A stretch of DNA of 64,000 nucleotides, taken from assembly GCA_014058105.1 (NCBI GenBank), contig JACGCM010000090.1:62001-126000 (forward strand), read 5' to 3'. The position numbers were made by a program, and so were the translations under genes. Below, piece by piece: positions 1 through 14,600 of this stretch. The DNA comes from Kingdonia uniflora (lineage: Eukaryota; Streptophyta; Magnoliopsida; Ranunculales; Circaeasteraceae). Under the pieces are notes generated by a model. The model worked only from the letters and a program-made list of their open reading frames with translations, made no database searches and was not told the origin of the DNA. Position 1 is the first letter of the stretch, and each line of letters opens with the position of its first letter.

Positions 1-534
1 GTTTTAGTAGTTTCGTTCCGACCAACAACATGCTTGGATAGTAACAAAATGAAAAACAATGCTCCTGGCTGGTAGTTTTTACCGGTACAGATTTTGTAAC
101 TCTCTGATTCGATAGATTGCAATTCTGAGACGTTTGGCTGCCAACAACTCGTTTGAGAGGTTGGATCGCTTTTAATAGTTTCATTTCGACCAACAACATG
201 CAAGGATAGTTACCAAATGAGTCACAATACTTCCAGTTTGATGTTTAGACCGGTACGAATTTCGTACCTTTCAATACGTTAGATCTCAATTCTAAGCTTG
301 GGTGCCGACAACTTGATTGAGAGGCTGGATTATTTTTAAAAGTTTTCATCCAACCGACAACATGCTTGGATAGTAACCAAATGAATAACAATAATTCCGG
401 TTTGAAGTTTTTAACAGTACGGTTTTCGTACATCTCCGATTCGTTAGATCGCAATTTTGAGAAACTTAGCTGCGGGCAACACGTTTGAGAGGTTGGATCA
501 TTTTAAAAGTTTTTTTCCAACCGACAACATGCAC

Positions 535-1468
535 TGATAGTAACCAAATAAATAACAATACTCTCGGTTTCAAGTTTTAAGTGGTACGGATTTTGTACCT
601 CTCCGATTCGTTAGATCGCAATTCCGAGAAGCTCGGCTACCGACAACACGTTTTTGAGGCTGGATCATTTTTAAGAGTTTCGTTTTGACCAACAACATGC
701 TAGGATAGTTACCAAATAAATCACTATACTCCCGGTTTGATGTTTTAACCGGTACGGATTTTGTACCCTCCGATGCGTTAGATCTCAATTCTGAGAAGCT
801 TTGCTGCCAGTAACTCGTTTGTGAGGTTAGATCTTTTTGAAAAGTTTCGTTCCGGCCGATAACATGCTTGGATAGTATCAAAATGAATAACAATACTCCC
901 GGTTTGGGGATTTTACCAGTACGGATTTTATACCTCTGCCGATAACTCGTTTGAGTGGTTGGATCGCTTTTAAGAGTTTTGTTTCGACCGACAACATTCA
1001 AGAATAGTTACCAAATGTATCACAATTCTCCCGGTTATAAGTTTTTACCGGTACGAATTTCGTACCTCCCTGATTCGTTAGATCGCAATTCTGAGAAGCT
1101 TGGCTACCGACAACACGTTTGTGAGGCTGGATTGTTTTAAAGAGTTTCGTTTTGACTAATAACATGCTAGTATAGTTACCAAATGAATCACTATACTCCC
1201 GGCTTGATGTTTTAACCGGTACAGATTTTGTACCCTCCGATGCGTTAGATCTCAATTCTGAGAAGCTTGGCTGCCAGTAACTCGTTTGTGAGGTTGGATC
1301 ATTTTTAATTGTTTCGTTCCGATCGATAACATGCTTGGATAGTAACAAAATGAATAACAATACTCCGAGTTTGGGGATTTTACCAGTACGGATTTCGTAC
1401 CACTGCCGATAACTCGTTTGAGTGGTTGGATCGCTTTTAAGAGTTTTGTTTCGACCGACAACATTCAA
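535..1468 (+). repeat. 467-bp tandem duplication of three shortened monomers
   Basis: Two adjacent blocks, about 535-1001 and 1002-1468, match with a constant offset of 467 bp. Both carry the same deletion of about 36 bp, seen as CTGCCGATAACTCG directly after the dyad at 937 and 1404. Three monomers minus that deletion gives the 467-bp period, so the block was duplicated after the deletion arose. A related partial copy lies near 2930-3150. Confidence 0.75.
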
Positions 1469-4400
1469 GAATAGTTACCAAATGTACCATAATTCTCCCG
1501 GTTTGAAGTTAAAACCGGTGTGGATTTCGTACCTCTCCGATGCTTTATATCCCAATTTTGGGAAGCTTGGCTACCGCCAACTCATTTTAGAGGTTGGATC
1601 GTTATTAAGAGATTCTTATCAACCAACAACATGCTAGGATAGTTTCCAAATGAATCACAATACCCCCCAGTTTGATGTTTTGATCGGTACAGATTTCGTA
1701 CTCTCCGATGCGTTTGATCGCAATTCTGATAAGCTTGGCTGCCGGCAACTCGTTAGAGAGGTTGGAACAGTTTTAAGAGTTATGTTCCGACCAGCAACAT
1801 GCTTGGATAGTAACCAAATTAATAACAATGATCCCGGTTTGAAGTTTTAACCGGTACAGATTTTGTACCTCTCCGATTCGTTAGATTGCAATTCTGGACG
1901 CCTGGCAGCCAACAACTCATTTGAGAGGTTGGATCGCTTTTAAATGATTCGTTTCGACCGGCAATATGCAAGGATAGTTACCAAAAGAATAACAATACTT
2001 TCGGCTTGATGTTTAGACAGGTACGGATTTTGTACCCTCCGATGCGTTTGATCTCAACTCGGAGAAGCTTGGCTGCCGGCAACTTTATTGAGAGGTTGGA
2101 TCATTTTTAAAAGTTTCCTTCCAGCCGACAACATGCTTGGATACTAACAAAATGAATAACATTACTCCCGGTTTGTAGTTTTTAGCGGTACAGATTTCGC
2201 ACCTCTCTGATTCGTTATTTCACAATTACGAGAAGCTTGGCTACCGCGAAATCTTTGAGTGGTTGGATCGTCTTTAAGAGTTTCGTCTCAACCGACAACA
2301 TCCTAGGATAGTTACCAAATGAATCACAATACTTCTGGAATGATTCTTTGACCGGTACGGATTTCGTACCCTCCGATGCGTTAGACCACAATTCTTTTAA
2401 GCTTGGCAACCGGAGACTCGTTTGAGAGGTTGGTTCAGTTTTAACCGGTACATATTTTTTACCTCTTTGATTCGATAGATTGCAATTCTGAGACGCTTGG
2501 CTGCCAACAACTCGTTTGAGAGGTTGAATCGCTTTTAATGGTTTCGTTTCGACCGACAACATGCAAGGATAGTTGCCAAATGAATCACAATACTTCCGGT
2601 TTGATGTTTAGACCGGTACGGATTTCGTACCTTCCGATGCGTTAGATCTCAATTCTGAGAAGCTTGGGTGCTGGCAACTTGATTGAGAGGTTGGATCATT
2701 TGTAAAAGTTTTCTCCCAGCTAAATGCAAGGATAGTAACTAAATGAATAACAATACTCCCGGTTTAAAGTTTTTACCGGTACGGTTTTCGTACATCTCCG
2801 ATTTGTTAGATCGTAATTTTCAGAAGCTTGGCTGCCAGCAACTCGTTTGAGAGGCTGGATCATTATTAAAAGTTTCGTTCCGACTGACAACATGCCTGGA
2901 TAGTATCCAAATAAATAACAATACTCTCGGTTTCAAGTTTTTACCGGTATGAATTTCGTACCTCTCCGATTCGTTAGATCGCAATTCCGAGAAGCTCGGT
3001 TACCGACAACACGTTTTTGAGGTTGGATCATTTTTAAGATTTTCGTTTTGACCAACAACATGCTAGGATAGTTACCAAATAAATAACTATAATCCCGTTT
3101 TGATGTTTTAACCGGTACGGATTTTGTACCCTCCGATTCGTTAGATCGCATTTCTAAGAAGCTCTACCGACAACACGCATTTGAGGCTGGATCGTTTTTA
3201 TGAGTTTCGTTTTGACCAACAACATGTTTGGATAGTTACCAAATGAATCACAATACTCCCAGTTTGATGTTTTAACCGGTACGAAATTTGTACTCTCCGA
3301 TGCGTTAGATCGCAATTCTGAGAAACTTTGCTGCCGGCAACTCGTTTGAGTGGTTGGATTATTTTTAAGCGTATCTTTCTGACTGACGACATGCTTGGTT
3401 AGTAACCAAATGAATAACAATAATCCCGGTTTGAAATTTTTATCGGTACGGATTTCGTACCTCTCAGATTCCTTATATCACAATAATGGGAAGTTTGACA
3501 GCCTATAACACATTTTAGAGGTTGGATCATTTTTTAGAGTTTCATTTCGACCGAAGAAATGTTAGGATTGTTACCAAATGAATCACAATACTCCCAGTAT
3601 GATGTTTTGACCGGTAGGGATTTCGTACCTCTCCGATGCGTTAGATCGTAATTCTGAGAAGCTTTGCTTCAGACAACTCGTTTAAGAGGTTCTTTTTGGT
3701 ACGGATTTCGTACCTCTCCGATTCGTTAGATCGCAATTCAGGGAGCTTGGCTCCCGATAACTCGTTTGAGAGGTTGAATCGTTTTTAAGAGTTTCGTTTC
3801 GACCGACATCTTGCAAGGATAGATTCCTAGAGAATCACAATACTTCCGGTTTGATGTTTTGGCCGGTACGGATTTCGTACCCGCCGATGCGTTGGATATC
3901 AATTATGAGAATCTTGGTTACCGGCAACTCGTTTGTGAGGTTGGATCGTTTTTAAATGTTTCGCTCTGACCAAAAGCATGGTTAGATAGTATCCAAATGA
4001 ATAACAATACTCCTGGCTTAAAGTTTTTACCGGTACGGATTTCATACCTCTCTGATGCTTTAGATCCCAATTCTGTGATGGCTACCTACAACTCGTTTTA
4101 GAGGTTGGATCATTTCAAAGAGTTTCGATTCGACCAACAATATGCTAGGATAGTTTATAAATGAAACACAATACTCCCAGTTTAATGCTTTGACCGGTAC
4201 GGATTTCAATCCTCTCCGATGCGTTAGATCTAAATTCTGAAAAGCTTGGCTACCGGGAACTCGTTTGAGAGGTTTGATCATTTTTAAGAATTTCGCCCCG
4301 ACTGACATCATGCTTGGAAAGTAACCAAATGAATAACAATACTCCCGGTTTGTAGGTTTTACCGGTACGGATTTCGTTCCTCTCTGATTCATTATTACGC

Positions 4401-4698
4401 AATTACGAGAAGCTTGGCTACCGCGAAATCGTTTGAGAGGTTGGATCGTTTTTAAGAATTTTGCCTCGACCGACAACATCCTAGGATAGTTACCAAATGA
4501 ATCTAAATACTTCCGGTTTGATGTTTTGACCGGTACAGATTTCGTACCCTCCGATGCGTTAGATCAGAATTCAGATAAGCTTGGCAGCCGGCAACTCGTT
4601 TGAGAGGTAGGTTCAGTTTTAAGAAGTTTGTTCCGACCAACAACATGCTTGGATAGTAACCAAATGAATAACAATGCTCCCGGTTTGTAGTTTTTACC

Positions 4699-4715
4699 GG
4701 TACAGATTTTGTACC
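4699..4715. other. Dyad variant GGTACA / TGTACC
   Basis: This paired-transition form is a recurring subfamily. Further copies lie at 1853, 12612, 13448, 16796 and 38231, and at 26857 in the inverted segment. Forms with a longer dyad (GGTACAAA/TTTGTACC) are at 55863, 60376 and 62989. Shared ancestry explains most copies, so they are not independent events. Confidence 0.85.
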
Positions 4716-4867
4716 TCCCTGATTCGATAGATTGCAATTCTGAGACGCTTGGCTGGCAACAACTCGTTTGATAGGTTGGATCGTCATTAAGAGTTTTTTT
4801 TTCGACCGACAACATGCAAGGATAGTTACCAAATGAATCACAATACTTCCAGTTTGATGTTTAGACC

Positions 4868-4884
4868 GGTATGGATTTCATACC
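4868..4884. other. Dyad variant GGTATG / CATACC
   Basis: Both arms carry a matching transition, so the dyad is preserved. Both changes fall at CpG positions, so independent CpG decay could also produce them. Confidence 0.8.
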
Positions 4885-5370
4885 TTCCGATGCCTTAGAT
4901 CTCAATTTTGAGAAGCTTGGCCGCCGGCAACTTGATTGAGAGGTTGGATAATTTTTAAAAGTTTCCTTCCAGGCGACAACATGCTTGGATAGTAACCAAA
5001 TGAATAACAATACTCCCGGTTTGAAGTTTTTACCGGTACGGAATTCGTACATTTCCGATTCGTTAGATCGCAATTCGCTGAAGTTTTGCTTTTGATAACT
5101 CGTTTAAGAGGTTGGATCAGGTTTAAGAGTTTCTTTTATACCTACAACAAGCTAGGGTAGTAACCAAATCAATAGCAATACTCCCAGTTTGAAGTTCTTA
5201 CCGGTACGGATTTCGTAACTCTTCGATTCGTTAGATCAAAATTTAGAGAGGCTTTGCTGCCGACAACTCGTTTGAGAGGTTGAATCATTTTTAAGAGTTT
5301 CGTTTTGACCGACAACATGCAAGGATAGATTCTAGATAAATCACAATACTTCCGGCTTGATGTTTTGACC

Positions 5371-5387
5371 GGTAAGTATTTCTTACC
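5371..5387. other. Dyad variant with paired transversion, GGTAAG / CTTACC
   Basis: Relative to the common GGTACG/CGTACC form, the left arm has C to A and the right arm has the matching G to T, so pairing is retained. These are transversions and cannot be produced by CpG deamination. Confidence 0.85.
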
Positions 5388-8300
5388 CTTCGAAGCTTTA
5401 GATCCCAATTATGTGAAGCTTGGCTACCGACAACTCGTTTTAGAGGTTGGATCATTTTTAATAGTTTCGCTTCGACCAACAACATGCTAGGATAGTTTCT
5501 TAATGAAACACAATACTCCCGCTTTAATGCTTTGACCGGTACAAATTTCGTAACTCTCTGATTCGTTAGATCGCAATTCTAAGAAGCCTGGCTGCCGGCA
5601 ACTCGTTTGAGAGGTTAGATCATTTTGAAGTGTTTCATTCAAACCGAAAACATGCCTGGATAGTAACCAAATGAATAACAATGACCCCTATTAAAAGTTT
5701 TTACCGGTACGGATTTCGTACCTCTTTGATTCGTTATTTCGCAATTCAGAGAAGCTTGGCTACCGTGAAATCGTTTGAAAGGCTGGATCGTCTTTAAAAG
5801 TTTCATCTCGACTGACAACATCCTAGGATAGATACCAAATGAATCACAATACTCCCGGTTTGGTGTTTTGACCGGTACGGATTTCGTACCCTCTGATGCT
5901 TTAGATCACAATTCTGATAAGCTTGGCTGCCGGCAACATGATTGAGGGGTTGGATCATTTTTAAAAGTTTCCTTCCAACCGACAACATGCTTGGATAGTA
6001 GCCTAATGAATAACAATACTCCTGGTTTGAAGTTTTTACCAGTACAGATTTCGTACCCTCCGATGCGTTTGATCACAATTCTGATAAGCTTGGCTGCCGA
6101 TAACTTGATTGAGAGGTTAGATCATTTTTAAAAGTTTCCTTCCAACCGACAACATGCTTGGATAATAACCAAATTAATAACAATACTCCTGGTTTGAAAT
6201 TTTTACCGCTATGTATTTCGTACATCTCTGACTCGTTAGATTGCAATTTTGAGAAGCTTGGCTGCCGACAACTCGTTTGTGAGGCTAATTACCAAATAAA
6301 TCTCAATACTCCCGGTTTGATGCTATGACCGGTACGGATTTCGGACCCTCCGATGCGTTAGATTGCAATTCATAAAATCTTAGCTGCCGGCAATTCGTTT
6401 GTGAGGTTTGATCAATTTTTAAAGTTTCGATCAGACCGACAATATGCTTGGATAGTAACCAAATGAATAACAATACTCCCGGTTTGAAGTTTTTACCGGT
6501 ATGGATTTCGTACCTCTCCGAATCGTTAGATCTTAATTCAGAGAAGCATGGCTACCGACAATTCGTTTGAGAGGTTAGATCGCTATTAAGAGTTTCATTT
6601 TGACCGACAACATGCTATGATAGTTTCCGAATGAATACCAATACTTTCGGTTTGATGTTTTGACCGGTACGAATTTCGTTCCCTCTAATGCGTTAGATCT
6701 CAATTTAGAGAATCTTTGGTACCGGCAACTCGTTTGAGAGGTTGGATCATTTTTATGAGTTTCGCTTTGACCGACAACATGCTAGGATTGAAACCAAATG
6801 AATAACAATACTCCCAGTTTGAAATTTTTACCGGTACGGATTTCGTACCTCTCAGACTCCTTAGATCGCAATTATGAGAAGCTTGACAGCCTACAACTCG
6901 TTTTTGAGGTTGGATTGTTTTTAAGAGTTTCGTTTTGACCGAAGAAATGCTAGGATTGTTACCAAATAAATCACAATGCAGTTTAATGTTTGACCGGTGC
7001 AGATTTCATATCTCTCCGATGCATTAGATCGTAATTCTGAGAAGCAGGGCTTCCGGGAATTCGTTTGAGTGGTTGGAACGTTTTTAAGAGTTTCGTTCCG
7101 ACCGACAACGTGCTTGGATAGTAGCCAAATGAATAACATTACTCCCGGTTTGAAGTTTTTACCGGTACGGATTTCGTACCTCACCGATTCGTTAGTAGGG
7201 AATTCTGAGAAGCTTTGCTTCCGACAACTCGTTTAAGAGGTTGGATCATTTTTAAAAGTTTTGTTACGACCAACAACAAGCTAGGATAGTGACCAAATGA
7301 ATAACAATACTCCCAGTTTGAAGTTCTTCTCAGTACGGATTTCGTACCTCTCCGATTCGTTTAAGAGGTTGGATCATTTTAAAGAGCTTCGTTTCGAAAG
7401 TTAACATGCCAGGATAGTTACCAAATGAATCATAATACTCCCAATTTGAGGTTTTGACCGGTACGAAATTTGTACTCTCCGATGCGTTAGATCGAAATTC
7501 TGAGAAACTTTGCTTCCGGCAACTCATTTGAGAGGTTGGATTGTTTTTATGAGTATCTTTCTGACCGACAGCATGCTTGGTTATTAACCAAATGAATAAC
7601 AATACTCCCGGTTTGAAATTTTTATCGGTACGGATTTCGTACCTCTCAGATTCCTTAGATCGCAATTCTGAGAAGCTTGACAACCAACAACTCGTTTTAG
7701 AGGTTGGATCATTTTTTAGATGTTTCTTTTCGACCAAAGACATCTTAGGATTGTTACCAAATGAATCACAATATTCCCAGTTTGATGTTTTGACAGGTAC
7801 GGATTTCGTACCTCTCCGATGCGTTAGATCGTAATTCTGAGAAGCTTTTCTTCAGACAACTTGTTTAAGAGGTTGGATCTTTTTAAGTGTTTCGTTTCGA
7901 CCGACAACAAGCAAGAATAGTAACAAATTGAATAACAATAGTCCCAGTTTTAAGTTATTTCTTGTACAGATTTCGTACCTCTCCGATTCGTTAGATTGCA
8001 ATTTAGGGAGTTTGGCTCCCGATAACTCGTTTGAGAGGCTGAATCATTTTAAAGAGTTTCGTTTCGACCGACATCATGCAAGGATAGATTCCAAGAGAAT
8101 CACAATACTTCCAGTTTGATGATTTGGCCGGTACGGATTTCGTACCCGCCGATACGTTGGATATCAATTCTGAGAATCATGGCTACCGGCAACTCGTTTG
8201 TGAGGTTGGATCATTTTTAAAAGTTTCGCCCCAACTGAAAACATGCTTAGATAGTATCCAAATGAATAACAATACTCCCGGGGTACGGATTTCGTACCTT

Positions 8301-11300
8301 CCGATGCGTTAGATCTCAATTCTAAGAAGCTTGGCTGCCGGTAACTTGATTGAGAGGTTGGATCATTTTTAAAAGTTTCCTTCAAGCCGACAACATGCTT
8401 GGATAGTAACCAAATGAATAACAATACTCCCGGTTTGAAGTTTTTACCGGTACAGATTTCGTACATTTCCGATTCGTTAGATCGCAATTTGGTGAAGTTT
8501 TGCTTTTGACAACTCGTTTAAGAGGTTCGATCAGTTTTAAGAGCTTCGTTTTTACCGACAACAAGCTAGGATAGTAACCAAATGAATATCAATATTCCCA
8601 GTTTGAAGTTCATACCGGTACGGATTTCGTAACTCTCCGATTCGTTAGATTACAATTCAGAGAGAAGCTTGGCGGCCGACGACTCGTTTTAGAGGTTGAA
8701 TAATTTTTAAGAGTTTCGTCACGACCGACAACATGCAAGGATAGATTCCAAATGAATCACAATACTTCCGGTTTAATGTTTTGACCGGTACGTATTTCGT
8801 ACCCTCCGAAGCTTTAGATCCCAATTCTGCGAAGCTTGGCTACCGACAACTCGTTTTAGAGGTGGGATAATTTTTAAGTGTTTCGTTCCGACCGACAACA
8901 TGCCTGGATAGTAACCAAATGAATAACAATACTCCCGGTTTGAAGTTTTTACCGGTACGGATTTCGTACATCTCCGATTCGTTAGATCGCAATTTTGAGA
9001 AGCTTGGCTGCCGGCAACTCGTTTGAGAGGTTGGATCATTTTTAAAAGTTTCGTTCCGAATGACAACATGCCTGGATAGTAACCAAATAAATAACAATAC
9101 TCTCGGCTTGAAATTTTTATCGGTACGGATTTTGTACCTCTCAGATTCCTTAGATCGCAATTCTGAGAAGCTAGCCTACAACGCGTTATAGATGTTGGAT
9201 CAATTTTAAGAATTTCGTTTCGACCGAAGACATGTTAGAATTGTTACCAAATGAATCACAATACTCCCAGTTTGATGTTTTGACCGGTATGGATTTCGTA
9301 CCTCTCCGATGCGTTAGATCGTGATTCTGAGAAGCTTTGCTTCAGACAACTCGTTTAAGAGGTTGGATCATTTTTAAGAGTTTCGTTCCGACTGACAATA
9401 AGCTAGGATAATAACCAAATGAATAACAATACTCCCAGTTTAATGTTTTGATCGGTACAGACTTTGTACCTCTCCGATTCGTTAGATCTCAATTTAGAGA
9501 GCTTGGCTCCCGATAACTCGTTTGAGAGGTTGAATCGTTTTTAAGAGTTTCATTTCGACCGACATCATGCAAGGATAGATTCCAAGATAATCACAATACT
9601 TCCGGTTTGATGTTTTGGCCGGTACGGATTTCGTAACCGCCGATGCGTTAGATATCAATTCTGGGAATCTTGGCTGCCGGCAAACTCGTTTGTGAGGTTG
9701 GATCATTTTTAAAAGTTTCGCTCCGACTGAAAACATGCTTATATTGTATCCAAATGAATAACAATACTCCCGGCTTCAAGTTTTTACCGGTACGGATTTC
9801 GTACCTCTCTGATGCATTAGATCCCAATTCTGTGAAGCTTGGCTACCGAAACCTCATTTTAGAGGTTGGATCATTTTAAAGAGTTTTGATTCGACCAACA
9901 ACATGCTAGGATAGTTTATAAATGAAAAACAATACTCCCGGTTTAATGCCTTGACCGGTACAGATTTCGAACATCTCCGATGTGTTAGACCTAAATTCTG
10001 AAAAGCTTGGCTACCGGGAACTCGTTTGAGAGGTTTGATCATTTTTAAGAATTTCGCTTTGACTGACATCATGCTTCGATAGTAACCAAATGAATAACAA
10101 TACTCCCGGTTTGTAGGTTTTACCGGTACGGATTTTGTACCTCTCTGATTCGTTATTTCGCAATTACGAGAAGCTTGGCAATCGCAAAATCGTTTAAGAG
10201 GTTGGATCGTCTTTAAGAGTTTCATCTCAACCGACAACATCCTAGGATAGTTACCAATTGAATCTCAATACTTCCAGTTTGATGTTTTGACCGGTACGGA
10301 TTTCGTACCATCCGATGCGTTAGATCACAATTCTGATAAGCTTGGCAGCTGGCAACTCGTTTGAGAGGTAGGTTCATTTTTAAGAGGTTCGTTCCGACCA
10401 ACAACGTGCTTGGATAGTAACCAAATGAATAACAATGCTCCCGGTTTGTAGTTTTTACCGGTATAGATTTTGTACCTCTCTGATTCGATAGGTTGCAATT
10501 CTGAGACGTTTGGCTTCCAACAACTCGTTTTAGAGGTTGGGTCGTTTTAAAGAGTTTCGTTTCGACCGACAACATGCAAGGATAGCTACCAAATGAATCA
10601 CAATACTTCCGGCTTGTTGTTTAGACCGGTACGGATTTTGTACCTTCCGATGCGTTAGATCTCTATTCTGAAAAACTTGGCTGCCGACAACTTGATTGAG
10701 AGGTTGGATCATTTTTAAAAGTTTCCTTCCAGCCAACAACATGCTTGGATAGTAACCAAGTGAATAACAATACTCCCGGTTTGAAGTTTTTACCGGCACA
10801 AATTTTGTACATTTCCTATTCGTTAGATCGCAATTTGGTGAAGTTTTGCTTTTGACAACTCGTTTAAGAGGTTGGATCAGTTTTAAGGGTTTCGTTTTAA
10901 CCGACAACAAGCTAGGATAGTAACCAAATGAATATCAATACTCCTAGTTTGAAGTTCTTACCAAATGATAGATTACAATTCAGAGAAGCTTGGCTGTCGA
11001 CAACTTGTTTTAGAGGTTGAATCATTTTTAAGAGTTTCGTCACGACCGACAACATGCAAGGTTAGATTCCAAATGAATAACAATACTTCCGGTTTGATGT
11101 TTTGACCGGTACGTATTTCGTACCTTCCGAAGCTTTAAATCCCAATTCTGTGAGCTTGGCTACCGACAACTCGTTTTAGAGGTTGGATAATTTTTAAGTG
11201 TTTCGTTACGAACGACAACATGCCTGGATAGTAACCAAATGAATAAAAATACCCCCGGTTAAAAGTTTTTACCGGTACGGATTTTGTAACTCTCTGATTG

Positions 11301-11699
11301 GTTATTTCCCAATTCAGAGAAGCTTGGCTACCGTGAAATCGTTTGCGAGTTTGGATCGCCTTTAAGAGTTTCATCTCGACTGACAACATCCTAGAATAGT
11401 TACCAAATGAATTGCAATACTCCCGGTTTAATGTTTTGACCGTACGGATTTCGTACCATCCGATACGTTATATCACAATTCGGATAAGCTTGGCTGCTGA
11501 CAGCTCGTTTGAGAGGTTGGTTCAGTTTTAAGAGTTTTGTTCCGACCAACAACAAGCTAGGATAGTAACCAAATGAATAACAATACTCCCAGTTAGAAGA
11601 TCTTTCTCTTAAAGATTTTGTGCCTCTCCAATTCGATAGATTGCAATTCAGAGAGCTTGGCTCCCGATAACTCGTTTGAGAGGTTGAATCGTTTTTAAG

Positions 11700-14600
11700 T
11701 GTTTCGTTTCGACCGACATCATGCAAGGATAGATTCCGAGAGAATCGTAATACTTTCGGTTTGATGTTTTGGTCGGTACGGATTTCGTACCCGCCGATGC
11801 GTTGGATCTCAATTCTGAGAACTTGGTTGCCGGCAACTCGTTTGTGAGGTTGGATCATTTTTAAAAGTTTCGCTCCAACCGAAAACATGCTTAGATAGTA
11901 TCCAAATGAATAACAATACCCCCGGCTTCAAGTTATTACCGGTACGGATTTCGTATCTTTCTGATGCATTATATCCAAATTATGTGAGGCTTTGCTATCG
12001 ACAACTCGTTTTAGAGGTCGGATCATTTTTAAGAGTTTTGATTCGACCAACAACATGCTAGGATAGTTTCTAAATGAAACACAATACTCCCGGTTTAATG
12101 CATTGACCGGTACGAATTTCGATCCTCTCCAATGCGTTAGATCTCAATTCTGTGAAGCTTGGCTACCGGGAACTCGTTTGAGAGGTTTGATCATTTTTAA
12201 GAATTTTGCTCCGACTGACATCATGCTTGGATAGTAACCAAATGAATAACAATACTCCCGGTTTGTAGTTTTTAATGGTACAGATTTCGCACCTCTCTGA
12301 TTCGTTATTTCGTAATTACGAGAAGCTTGACTACCGCAAAATCGTTTGAGATGTTCTATCATCTTTAAGAGTTTTGTCTTGACCGACAACATCCAAGGAT
12401 AGTTACCAAATGAATAATAATACTCCCGGTTTGATGTCTTGACCGATACGGATTTCGTACCCTCCGATGCGTTAAATCACAATTCTGATAAGCTTGGCAG
12501 CTGACAACACGTTTGAGAGGTTGGTTCAGTTTTAAGAGGTTCGTTCCGACCAACAACATGCTTGGAGAGTAACCAAATGAATAATAATGCTCCCTGCTTG
12601 TAGTTTTAACCGGTACAGATTTTGTACCTCTCTGATTCGATAGATTGCAATTCTGAGACGTTTGGCTTCCAACAACTCGTTTTAGAGGTTGGGTCATTTT
12701 TAAGAGCTACGTTTCGACCGACAACATGCAAGGATAGTTACCAAATGAATCACAATACTTCCGGTTTAATGTTTAGACTGGTACGGATTTCGTACCTTCT
12801 GATGTGTTAGATCTCAATTCTGAGAAGCTTGGCTGCCGGCAACTTGATTGATAGATTGGATCATTTTTAAAAGTTTTCTTCCAGCCGACAACATGCTTGG
12901 ATAATAACAAAATAAATAACAGTACTCCCGGTTTGATGTTTTTACCGGTAAAGATTTCGTACATTTCCGGTTCGTTAGATCGCAATTTGGTGAAGTTTTG
13001 CTTTTGACAACTCGTTTAAGAGGTTGGATCAGTTTAAAGAGTTTCGTTTTGACCGACAACTAGATAGGATAGTAACCAAATGAATATCAATACTCTCAGT
13101 TTGACGTTCTTACCGGTACGGATTTGTAACTCTCGGATTCGTTAGATTACAATTCAGAGAAGCTTGGCTGCCGACAACTCGTTTTAGAGGTTGAATCATT
13201 TTTAAGAGCTTCGTCTCGACCGATAACATCCTAGGATAGTTACCAAATGAATCACAATACTTCCGGTTTGATGTGTTGCCGGTACGGATTTCGTACCCTT
13301 CGATGCGTTAGATCACAATTCTGATAAGCTTGGCAGTCGGCAACTCGTTTTAGAGTTTGGTTCAGTTTTAAGAGTTTCGTTCTGACCAACAACATGCTTG
13401 GATAGTAACCAAATGAATAACAATGCTCCCGGTTTGTAATTTTTACCGGTACAGATTTTGTACCTCTCAGATTCGATAGATTGCAATTCTGAGACGTTTG
13501 GCTTCCAACAACTCGTTTTAGAGGTTGGGTCATTTTTAAGAGTTTCGTTTCAACCGACAACATGCAAGGATAGTTACCAAATGAATCACAATACTTCCGG
13601 TTTGATGTTTAGACCGGTACGGATTCGTACCTTCCGATGCGTTAGATCTCAATTCTGAGAAGTTTGGCTGCCGACAACTTGATTGAGATGTTGGATCATT
13701 TTTAAAAGTTTCATTCTAGCCGATAACATGCTTGGATAGTAACCAAGTGAATAACAATACTCCCGGTTTGAAGTTTTTACCGGCACAGATTTCGTATATT
13801 TCCGATTCGTTAAATTGCAGTTTGGTGAAGTTTTAGCTTTGACAACTCGTTTAAGTGGTCGGATCAGTTTTAAGAATTTTATTTTGGCCGACAACAAGCT
13901 AGGATAGTAACCAAATGAATATCAATACTCATAGTTTGAAGTTCTTACCGGTACGGATTTCGTAACTCTCGGATTCGATAGATTACAATTCAGAGAAGCT
14001 TGGCAGCCGACAACTCGTTTAAGAGGTAGAATCATTTTTAAGAGTTTCGTCACGACCGACAACATGCAAGGATAGATTCCAAATGAATCATAATATTTCC
14101 GGTTTGATGTTTTGACCGGTACGTATTTCGTACCCTCTGAAGCTTTAGATCCCAATTCTGTGAAGCTTGGCTAACGACAACCCGTTTTAAAGGTTGGATA
14201 ATTTTTAAGTGTTTCGTTCTGACCAACATCATGCCTGGATAGTAACGAAATGAATAACAATGCCCCCGGTTAAAATTTTTTACAGGTACGGATTTCGTAA
14301 CACACTGATTCGTTATTTCCCAATTCAGAGAAGCTTGGTTACCGTGAAATCGTTTGCGAGTTTGGATCGTCTTTAAGAGTTTCATTTCGACTGACAACAT
14401 CCTAGGATAGTTACCAAATGAATTACAATACTCCCGGTTTAATGTTTTGGCCGTACGGATTTCGTACCCTCCGATGCTTTAGATCACAATTCTGATAAGC
14501 TTGGTTGTCGGCAACTCGTTTGAGCGGTTGGTTCAGTTTTTAGAGTTTCATTCCGACCAACAATATGCTAGGATAGTAACCAAATAAGTAACAATACTCC

